12,479 bases of DNA from the NCBI GenBank assembly GCA_002482775.1, contig DLGQ01000012.1:14664-27142 (forward strand). Reading direction: 5' to 3'. The notes beneath the pieces were generated by a model that was not told where the DNA came from, ran no database searches, and saw only the letters and a program-made list of their open reading frames with translations. A program made the translations under genes and the position numbers. This DNA comes from Flavobacteriales bacterium UBA7690. Its GTDB lineage: Bacteria > Bacteroidota > Bacteroidia > Flavobacteriales_F > PHOS-HE28. Shown in pieces: positions 1 through 6,132 of the stretch. The stretch's first letter is position 1, and every line of letters starts with the position of its first letter.

Positions 1-1462
1 CGCTCTTGCCCAGCGGCACCTGCAGGGTGAACTGCACATCCTGCCAGCGGAACTTGTCGGCGGCAGGGTAGCGGATAACGGGTGATACGAAGAGGGCATC
101 ACCATCTTGCCGGTAGTTGTAGCTGATGTTCTGCGCGCGGCCAAGTGCGACCTTCGGCGTAACGCCATGTGCTTCGCGTTCCACTTTCAGGTGGAAGAGC
201 GTATCGGCACTGCGCTCCATGTCCAGCGAGGCCCATGCGCCGAAGACGATCCCTTCTTCCAGGTGTAGGCCATCGAGATCCACGTCCAGATCGCCATCGT
301 TGAAACGTACGCTCCAGTCGCCGGTGCTGTCGGCGGGGTTCAGCGCATCCAGGTAGAGCACGCCGGCGGTGGGTTGCACCAGTTGGATCTCGGTAAGCGT
401 GCTGTTGTCGCGTTTGAACTCGTTGGCCAGGCCCACGCCGCCCCAGATGGTGGGGATGAAGGCGGCGAACCAGATAGCAGTGAGGGAGAGGCCCAACCAG
501 CGCGGCGTGCGGGTGTTGAGCAAGAGGCGGAAGCCGGCGAGGAAGAGGCCGATCACAGGCACTACCAGCAAGGTGAACACCCCGATGCCGAACCACAGGG
601 CTTGTGCGCGGCTGGCGAAGAGCAGTTCTCCGAGGTCCAGGATGCCGGTGTCGGTGCTGGTCCAGATGCCCTGCCATACCGATACGGTGCCACCGATGAC
701 GCCTGTGATCAGGCCCATGAGCATGCCGAATGCCGTGACGATGAGCACCACACCGATGAGCTTGGCGAAGATGTCCGCCACGCGGTTCTTGCGTCGATAG
801 GCACTGTCGCTCCACTGCTGGCCTAGGGCGCTGGCTTCGTGGGCGAAACGCTCGCCACCTTGCTTCATGCGTTCGGCACCTTCTTCCACCACGCGTTTGA
901 TGTTGTCCACGGTGACCGCTTCGCCGCGCATCTGCAAACGATCCGCAGCGGTCTCGGCTTTGGGCACCAGGATCCACAAGAGGATGTAGATGGGGATGAG
1001 GCCGCCCACGCTGGCCATCACCAATACGATCATGGCGATGCGGAACCACAACGGATCCACGCCGATGTACGCACCCAGGCCGCTGAGCACACCGCCCACC
1101 CACTTGTCCTCCATATCGCGGAAGAAGCGGCGTTTGCCCGTGCCGGTGAAGGGTGGCGCTTGTTGGGCTCCCGTACTGCCTGCGGTGCTGGCGTTCTCCG
1201 TGTCCACGAAGTCCTCCGGCTGGCCCATCACGGCCATCACATGGTCCACGTCCAGCAGCGACACCACCTGGCGTTTGCCATCGAGGCGTTCTTGGAACAG
1301 CTCGGCCACGCGGGCTTCGATGTCGGCCATGATCTCGTCGCGGCCATCGCTACCGGTGAACTGGCTGCGGATGTTGCCGAGGTAGCGCTGGAGCTTCTCG
1401 TAGGCGTCCTCTTCGATGTGGAACACCGTGCCGCTGATGTTGGCTGTGAGGGTCTTTTTCAT
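1..1462 (-). CDS. PspC domain membrane protein with ToastRack-like C-terminus (3' end outside window)
   Basis: Envelope-stress-type inner-membrane protein. The frame is open from the ATG at 1462 to the left edge, giving 487 residues without a stop, so the C-terminus is missing. It starts MKKTLTANISGTVFHIEEDAYEKL and has a conserved soluble N-terminal region (about 1-90). A PspC domain follows at about 108-172 (RRFFRDMEDKWVGGVLSGLG, then a hydrophobic helix ending in ILLWILVPK). Three further hydrophobic segments lie at about 232-258, 288-314 and 319-345. The remaining residues form a polar, beta-rich region (LYLDALNPAD, DGDLDVDLDGLHLEEG) that resembles the ToastRack or DUF4097-like domain known from PspC proteins of this phylum. 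The gene lies 39 bases after a padR gene, the usual partner and probable regulator, so the two are likely one operon. The domain names come from family knowledge; the exact stress signal is unknown. Confidence 0.88.
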   Translation of the reverse strand, partial: MKKTLTANISGTVFHIEEDAYEKLQRYLGNIRSQFTGSDGRDEIMADIEARVAELFQERLDGKRQVVSLLDVDHVMAVMGQPEDFVDTENASTAGSTGAQQAPPFTGTGKRRFFRDMEDKWVGGVLSGLGAYIGVDPLWFRIAMIVLVMASVGGLIPIYILLWILVPKAETAADRLQMRGEAVTVDNIKRVVEEGAERMKQGGERFAHEASALGQQWSDSAYRRKNRVADIFAKLIGVVLIVTAFGMLMGLITGVIGGTVSVWQGIWTSTDTGILDLGELLFASRAQALWFGIGVFTLLVVPVIGLFLAGFRLLLNTRTPRWLGLSLTAIWFAAFIPTIWGGVGLANEFKRDNSTLTEIQLVQPTAGVLYLDALNPADSTGDWSVRFNDGDLDVDLDGLHLEEGIVFGAWASLDMERSADTLFHLKVEREAHGVTPKVALGRAQNISYNYRQDGDALFVSPVIRYPAADKFRWQDVQFTLQVPLGKS

Positions 1463-1501
1463 GGTTCGTGTCGTACACCATCTGGCGCACGCTGGCATTG
1501 A

Positions 1502-1837
1502 TCAACGGTTGGTTCGGCGGGTGGTTTTCTTAACGGCTTGGGAGAGTTCGTCCCATGTCTGGTCCAGTTCGGTGAGGAACTTGTCGCCCACGGTGGTGAG
1601 CTTGTAATACTTGCGGGGAGGGCCGGATCGTGATTCTTCCCACCGGTAGGTGAGCAGGCCGGAGTCCTTCAGGCGGCTGAGCAGGGGGTAGAGCGTGCCT
1701 TCCACCACGATCAGCTTGGCGTCCTTCAGCTTGCTGATGATGTCCGATGGATAGAGCTCGCCCTGCGCCAACGTGCTCAGGATGCAGTACTCCAGCACGC
1801 CTTTCCGCATCTGTGCTTTGGTGTTCTCGACATTCAT
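1502..1837 (-). CDS. PadR family transcriptional regulator
   Basis: Small winged-helix DNA-binding repressor of 111 residues, a normal length for short PadR proteins. It reads MNVENTKAQMRKGVLEYCIL, then SDIISKLKD, the hallmark EGTLYPLLSRLKDSGLL (recognition helix), RWEESRSGPPRKYYKLT (wing) and a C-terminal helix TELDQTWDELSQAVKK that probably dimerises. I chose the ATG at 1837 because this sequence matches typical PadR N-termini. A farther upstream ATG at 1915 would lie upstream of the predicted transcription start and would add a low-complexity, non-family extension. The next gene downstream encodes a PspC-domain membrane protein 39 bases away. PadR genes placed before PspC or ToastRack genes are a known arrangement, in which the regulator likely represses its own operon until a membrane or ligand signal arrives. 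The ligand is not predictable from sequence. Confidence 0.93.
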   Translation of the reverse strand: MNVENTKAQMRKGVLEYCILSTLAQGELYPSDIISKLKDAKLIVVEGTLYPLLSRLKDSGLLTYRWEESRSGPPRKYYKLTTVGDKFLTELDQTWDELSQAVKKTTRRTNR

Positions 1838-1900
1838 GCTTCGGTCGTCTTTTCCGGTGCCGGACGATGGCGTTGGTCGTGCATAAGGTTCTTGACGACG

Positions 1901-1932
1901 CAAAGATATGGGCATGGGTTGGTACTATGCAA
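1901..1932 (-). promoter_or_regulatory. Predicted Bacteroidota-type promoter of the padR-pspC operon
   Basis: On the minus strand, TATCTTTG (1901-1908) is a perfect match to the Bacteroidota -7 consensus TAnnTTTG. A TTG (1930-1932) lies 21 bases upstream, matching the -33 element in identity and spacing. The predicted transcription start is near 1894, leaving an untranslated leader of about 55 bases before the padR ATG at 1837. PadR autoregulation would place its operator in or near this stretch, but I see no long dyad here. Confidence 0.6.
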
Positions 1933-2012
1933 GACAAAGTACTGTTGATTGACGAACGGTCGCTGGAACATGATGGATGGCGATCGACAGTGTGCCAATC
2001 CGAACGGGCGAT

Positions 2013-2020
2013 TACCTTTC
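2013..2020 (+). promoter_or_regulatory. Weak candidate -7 element for the divergent small gene
   Basis: TACCTTTC matches the TAnnTTTG consensus at five of its six fixed positions, the last G being C. It lies 18 bases before the ATG at 2039, which would give a very short leader. No good -33 TTTG is found at the expected distance. The 201-base divergent spacer 1838-2038 must hold plus-strand signals, and this is the only candidate I see. Confidence 0.25.
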
Positions 2021-2038
2021 ACACATCAAACCCCGCCC

Positions 2039-2410
2039 ATGCGCCTGCTTTGGAAGATCCTGATCCCTTTGCTATTGATCCTCGGGATCGTGTTCTATCT
2101 CCGCTATTTCTGGGTGTTCGCCACGGGCGCGAAGTCCGGCGAGCTGAATTACATCACGCACAAGGGCTACCTGTTCAAGACCTACGAAGGGAAGATGATC
2201 CAGACGGGCGTGCGCGCGCAGGGTGGATCCTTGCAAGGGTTGGAGTTCCTGTTCTCGGTGGAAGATGAAGCCGTGGCCCAGCAACTGATGGAGCACAGCG
2301 GCAACCAGTTCAACCTGCACTACAAGGAGTACAAGGGGGCCCTGCCGTGGCGTGGCAATACGCGCTACGTGGTGGACAGCATCATCTCCATGGAGGACGT
2401 GCACCGCTAG
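2039..2410 (+). CDS. Small membrane-anchored conserved protein of unknown function
   Basis: A 123-residue protein starting MRLLWKILIPLLLILGIVFY, an uncleaved N-terminal membrane anchor or signal-anchor (about 4-26). A soluble domain of about 95 residues follows, with SGELNYITHKGYLFKTYEGK, EFLFSVEDEAVAQQLMEHSG, FNLHYKEYKGALPWRGNTRY and VDSIISMED. The pattern GELxxxxxKGxxFKTxEG plus LxYKExxxxxPWRGxTxY is, from memory, a conserved family in Bacteroidota, some members of which carry the dubious database name 6-phosphogluconate dehydrogenase. Nothing here resembles a Rossmann fold or an NADP site, so that name should not be used. I chose the ATG at 2039 because it begins the hydrophobic helix; the reading frame extends upstream to a TTG at 1949, but that would add a charged, unlikely extension. 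It is divergent from padR and lies 22 bases before a membrane glycosyltransferase gene. Function unknown. Confidence 0.75.
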   Translation: MRLLWKILIPLLLILGIVFYLRYFWVFATGAKSGELNYITHKGYLFKTYEGKMIQTGVRAQGGSLQGLEFLFSVEDEAVAQQLMEHSGNQFNLHYKEYKGALPWRGNTRYVVDSIISMEDVHR

Positions 2411-2432
2411 GTCTGACATCAACGACCAGCAG

Positions 2433-4181
2433 GTGGCCGCGAGCAGGTCCATAGTACACAGTGGGCTCGTGCTTCTGGCGGGCCTCACCGCCTTTGGTTG
2501 GTGGGGTAGCCACCTGTCGCACGCGGACGTGTTGGCCCATTTGAACGGTCTGGCACCGGACGGGAACGTGGAGAGCTACACGTTGCTCTTCCATGGTAAC
2601 GTCCGCTCCAACCTGCGCACCTTGGCCGGTGTTAGCGGGGTGTTGGGCGCCATCCTGTTGTTCTACCGGATCCGGATGCCGCGTGTGGTGGCCTTGCCGG
2701 GTGTGGCCCTGTTGGGCTCCCTGCGTGCGGACATGGCCAAAGCCTTGCGGGACCTGCGCAGGCAGACCTCGCGTGCCCACATGCGCATGGTATTGCTCCT
2801 GGTCGTAGTGGGCGCTGTGCTGCGCGCCGTGTTGCTGTGGCAACCCATCACGTACGACGAGGCGTTCACCTACACGTACTATGCATCGCGCCCGGTGCAT
2901 GTGATCGTTTCGGACTATTCCTACCCGAACAACCACATCCTGCACAGCGTGTTGGCTCACGTCATCACCACGCTCTTCGGGGTGGGCAAGGTCAGCCTTC
3001 GGCTCACCGCGTTCCTAGCGGGAGTGGCCGTGCTGCCGCTGTTCTACTTGTTCGTGCGCGTCCTGTTCAACCGCTACATCGCCCTGTTGGCGCTGGCCAT
3101 GGCGTGCGGCTCGGGTCCACTGCTGGACTACAGCGCCTGTGCACGTGGGTACAGCCTCACCTGGTTGTTCATGGTGCTGGCCCTCTTGCTCGGCCGTTAC
3201 CTGGTGAAGCAGGAGCGCACCAGCGCAGCCGTGCTTCTGGGGCTCTGTTGCGCGTTGGGCATGTGGACCATTCCGTCGTTCGCGTACATCGCCGGAATGG
3301 TCTACAGTGGGATGATCATCGCGATGGTGGGCAGGCAAGAGGAGTCCATCCAGAAGAAATTCATGAACGTCGCTCTGTCGTGCGTTGTGTTCCTGCTCGC
3401 CACGTTGGTGCTCTACCTCCCGGTGATCCTGGTGCACGGGGTGGATCGCATCGTCTCCCACGAGACCTACGGCATACCGGACCGCGACCTGTTCGCGCGC
3501 AGCTACGCCGATGGTGCCATGGAACTGTGGGCCGCCCTGGTGGACACTTCGGCGCTGTGGTTGGTGCTAGTGGGGATCGTGGCGTTGGTGTATGCGGGTT
3601 ATACCTCTTCGAAATTCCGGACGTTGATCATCGGCCTGTTCCTGGGCGCTGTCCCGTTGGTGATCTTCCAGGCCTTGGTGGCACCACCACGGGTCTGGTT
3701 CTACAGCGTCTTCATCTTCCACATCGGATCGGCCATCGCGCTGTTCTACCTGTTGAAGCTGGTGCAGGAGCGGTTCTGGCCATCGTCCGGCAAGCGGCAA
3801 CGCACCATCCTGGCCAGTGCCATGGTGCTGGCCGTCTTCGGCTGGCTGGGGCTGCGCGTGGAGCGGATCGGCCAAGGGGGCATGCCCGAAGCCGAGGTTT
3901 GCGCCCGCAAAGCACTGAACACGCTGAAGCCCGGGGACAAGCTGTACGCCCAGTATCCGTGGGATTCCCCCATCGAATTCCACCTGCTCGCCATGGGGGG
4001 CGATCGCGACCTGATGTACGGTCAGTGCCCCGCTGGGAACACGCTGTGGGTGGCGGTAGGGCCGGACTACGAGCAGACCTTGGAAGGCGTGCTGCTCCAC
4101 CAGCGGGTACCCCCGGGGACACATCCGCCGTTCCGCCTGATACAGGATAGCCCAAGATTGAAGATCTTCGCGGCCCCGTAA
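2433..4181 (+). CDS. GT39-like multi-pass membrane glycosyltransferase (PMT/ArnT-type fold)
   Basis: Integral membrane protein of about 582 residues with roughly ten to twelve hydrophobic segments. It probably transfers a sugar from a lipid-phosphate carrier to an acceptor on the periplasmic side. The motif TYDEAFTY at about 140-147 carries the Asp-Glu pair (D142, E143) that is catalytic in the first loop of GT39/PMT enzymes. NNHILHSVL and SACARGYSLTWLF (near 237) match other conserved spots of the superfamily. A soluble tail of about 100 residues ends the protein. The start is uncertain: the frame is open back to a GTG at 2352, but the first 20 or so residues from there merely overlap the end of the upstream gene, so I prefer the GTG at 2433, 22 bases after that gene's stop. 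Two extra hydrophobic segments precede the usual GT39 start. Sugar and acceptor cannot be predicted, and no glycan cluster is nearby. Confidence 0.82.
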   Translation: MAASRSIVHSGLVLLAGLTAFGWWGSHLSHADVLAHLNGLAPDGNVESYTLLFHGNVRSNLRTLAGVSGVLGAILLFYRIRMPRVVALPGVALLGSLRADMAKALRDLRRQTSRAHMRMVLLLVVVGAVLRAVLLWQPITYDEAFTYTYYASRPVHVIVSDYSYPNNHILHSVLAHVITTLFGVGKVSLRLTAFLAGVAVLPLFYLFVRVLFNRYIALLALAMACGSGPLLDYSACARGYSLTWLFMVLALLLGRYLVKQERTSAAVLLGLCCALGMWTIPSFAYIAGMVYSGMIIAMVGRQEESIQKKFMNVALSCVVFLLATLVLYLPVILVHGVDRIVSHETYGIPDRDLFARSYADGAMELWAALVDTSALWLVLVGIVALVYAGYTSSKFRTLIIGLFLGAVPLVIFQALVAPPRVWFYSVFIFHIGSAIALFYLLKLVQERFWPSSGKRQRTILASAMVLAVFGWLGLRVERIGQGGMPEAEVCARKALNTLKPGDKLYAQYPWDSPIEFHLLAMGGDRDLMYGQCPAGNTLWVAVGPDYEQTLEGVLLHQRVPPGTHPPFRLIQDSPRLKIFAAP

Positions 4182-4222
4182 TGGCGATCTTCGCCGCTGA
4201 GGAGCAAAGGACGAAAACGTAC

Positions 4223-4242
4223 GGGCCGATGATCATCGGCCC
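4223..4242. promoter_or_regulatory. Perfect 20-base palindrome upstream of ettA
   Basis: GGGCCGATGATCATCGGCCC equals its own reverse complement and ends 14 bases before the ettA ATG. As RNA it would form an 8-bp stem with a GATC loop; as DNA it is a symmetric site suited to a dimeric regulator. No U-run follows, so a simple intrinsic terminator is unlikely. The 75-base spacer 4182-4256 holds nothing else recognisable. Role inferred only. Confidence 0.45.
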
Positions 4243-4256
4243 CAACTCGAACAAAA

Positions 4257-5948
4257 ATGGCCGAAGAAGGACGTCAGATCATATTCAATATGGTGAAGGT
4301 GGGCAAGACCCTGCCTTCCGGAAAGAAGATCCTCAACGATATCTACCTCGGCTTCTACTACGGCGCCAAGATCGGGATCCTCGGTCTCAACGGTAGCGGT
4401 AAGTCCACGCTCATGCGCATCATCGCCGGCAAGGACAAGAGCTTCGATGGCGACGTTCACCTGAGCCCCGGTTATTCCATTGGGCACCTGGAACAGGAAC
4501 CCGAGCTGGACGAGACGAAGACCGTGATCGACATCGTGCGCGAAGGCGTGCAACCCATCATGGACCTCCTGAAGGAGTACGAGGACGTGAACAACAAGTT
4601 CGCCGACGAGGATATCCTGAACGATCCGGACAAGATGGACAAGCTGATCGCTCGCCAAGGGGTGTTGCAGGACCAGATCGAAGCGGCCGATGCGTGGAAC
4701 ATCGACCAGAAGCTGAACATCGCCATGGATGCGCTCCGTTGCCCAGAGCCGGATGCGAAGGTCAATGTGCTCTCTGGTGGTGAACGTCGTCGCGTGGCAC
4801 TCTGCCGCCTACTGTTGCAAGCGCCGGACATCCTGTTGCTTGACGAACCTACCAACCACTTGGACGCTGAGAGCGTGGCGTGGTTGGAGCATCACTTGGC
4901 GGATTACAAAGGCACCGTTATCGCCATCACCCACGATCGATACTTCCTGGACAACGTCGCCGGCTGGATCCTGGAATTGGACAGGGGAGAAGGCATCCCG
5001 TACAAAGGCAACTACACCAACTGGCTGGAGCAGAAGACCGCCCGCCTCTCGTTGGAAGAGAAGGTGGAAAGCAAACGCAACCGCATCCTGAAACAGGAAT
5101 TGGAATGGGTGCGCAGCAACGCGAAAGCCCGTCGCACCAAGAGCAAGGCACGTCTCGAGAATTACGAGAAGATGCAGAGCGAAAGCGTGAAGGAGAAGGA
5201 AGCCAAATTAGAGATCTACATCCCCAACGGCCAGCGCTTGGGCGACAAGGTGATCGAGTTCAGCGGCGTGTCCAAAGCCTTCGGTGATCGTGTGCTCTTC
5301 GAGGACATCAGCTTCACCTTACCGCCGGCTGGTATCGTCGGCATCATCGGCCCCAACGGAGCTGGTAAGACCACCATGTTCCGCATGATCATGGGCGAAG
5401 AGAAGCCCGATGCCGGTACCGTGAAACTCGGTGAAACGGTACAACTCGCCTATGTGGACCAAAGCCACAAGGACCTACTGGCCGAGAAGACCGTGTACCA
5501 AGTACTGAGCAACGACCAGGAGAGCATGAGCATCGGCGGCACATTGGTGAACAGCCGTGCCTACCTGGCGCGTTTCAACTTCACCGGCCCCGACCAGAAC
5601 AAGAAAGTGGGCGTGCTCTCCGGTGGCGAGCGTAACCGCTTGCACCTGGCCATGACGCTGAAGAACGGCAGCAACGTACTCCTCCTTGACGAACCGACCA
5701 ACGACCTGGACGTGAACACGCTTCGCGCGCTGGAAGAAGGCATCGAGAACTACAGCGGCTGCGCCGTCATCATCAGCCACGATCGCTGGTTCCTGGACCG
5801 CGTATGCACGCACATCCTTGCGTTCGAAGGTGATAGCAAGGTCTACTGGTTCGAAGGCGGCTTCACCGACTACGAGGAGAACTACAAGAAGCGCGTGGGC
5901 GACATCGTTCCGCAGCGCTTGAAGTACAAGAAGCTGGTGCGGGGGTGA
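4257..5948 (+). CDS. ettA: Energy-dependent translational throttle protein EttA (ABC-F ATPase)
   Basis: Cytosolic ABC-F protein of 563 residues, close to the roughly 555 of the E. coli protein. EttA binds the ribosomal E site and gates entry into elongation according to the ATP/ADP ratio. Two ABC domains are complete. Domain 1 has Walker A GLNGSGKST (43-51), signature LSGGERRR (172-179) and Walker B LLLDEPTNHLD (Asp196, Glu197). The interdomain linker is highly charged and coiled-coil-like (ESKRNRILKQELEWVRSNAKARRTK, written here only as its start ESKRNRIL and end KARRTKSK). Domain 2 has Walker A GPNGAGKTT (365-373), signature LSGGERNR and LLLDEPTNDLD (Asp478). The insert between Walker A1 and signature 1 (about 85-150) corresponds to the arm subdomain that separates EttA from Uup-like paralogues. 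There is no membrane segment. The ATG at 4257 gives the family start MAEEGRQIIF; a strong hairpin terminator follows. Confidence 0.96.
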   Translation: MAEEGRQIIFNMVKVGKTLPSGKKILNDIYLGFYYGAKIGILGLNGSGKSTLMRIIAGKDKSFDGDVHLSPGYSIGHLEQEPELDETKTVIDIVREGVQPIMDLLKEYEDVNNKFADEDILNDPDKMDKLIARQGVLQDQIEAADAWNIDQKLNIAMDALRCPEPDAKVNVLSGGERRRVALCRLLLQAPDILLLDEPTNHLDAESVAWLEHHLADYKGTVIAITHDRYFLDNVAGWILELDRGEGIPYKGNYTNWLEQKTARLSLEEKVESKRNRILKQELEWVRSNAKARRTKSKARLENYEKMQSESVKEKEAKLEIYIPNGQRLGDKVIEFSGVSKAFGDRVLFEDISFTLPPAGIVGIIGPNGAGKTTMFRMIMGEEKPDAGTVKLGETVQLAYVDQSHKDLLAEKTVYQVLSNDQESMSIGGTLVNSRAYLARFNFTGPDQNKKVGVLSGGERNRLHLAMTLKNGSNVLLLDEPTNDLDVNTLRALEEGIENYSGCAVIISHDRWFLDRVCTHILAFEGDSKVYWFEGGFTDYEENYKKRVGDIVPQRLKYKKLVRG

Positions 5949-5965
5949 GCCCTTGCGCTTGATCA

Positions 5966-6004
5966 GAATGCAGAAGCCCGGTGATGAGCCGGGCTTCTGC
6001 ATTC
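5966..6004. terminator. Strong hairpin terminator between convergent genes
   Basis: A perfect 16-bp stem (GAATGCAGAAGCCCGG, 5966-5981, pairing with 5989-6004) closes a 7-base loop TGATGAG. It starts 17 bases after the ettA stop. Neither side has a clear U-run, as is common for terminators in this phylum. Being symmetric, it can act on ettA and on the convergent minus-strand genes. The remaining gap, 6005-6132, shows only a weak 6-bp dyad (GATCGT/ACGATC) and nothing else that I can name. Confidence 0.8.
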
Positions 6005-6132
6005 GTTGTAGGTCGATCGTTCGCTGGACAGTGAAGGACGATCAGCATTGCATGAGAAGTTTCATCGTGAATTCCGTTCCGATGTGAAGCGCCCTACTGT
6101 TCAAGGCGTATGTCTTTCGGGCTGGGGCACGA

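Noticed and set aside
99..1103. 334-codon open frame on the minus strand rich in Arg, His and Pro
   Set aside because: It lies in a different frame of the same strand as the PspC gene, which has clear domains; its composition is typical of a GC-rich shadow frame.
1838..1915. Upstream in-frame start adding 26 residues to PadR
   Set aside because: It would begin before the predicted transcription start (about 1894) and adds sequence unlike PadR proteins.
2837..4150. 437-codon plus-strand frame overlapping the glycosyltransferase gene
   Set aside because: It is a frame-shifted shadow without hydrophobic segments or motifs; the real frame has the TYDEAF motif and membrane helices.
4181..4396. 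71-codon frame starting at the glycosyltransferase stop
   Set aside because: It runs well into ettA in another frame and has no family features.
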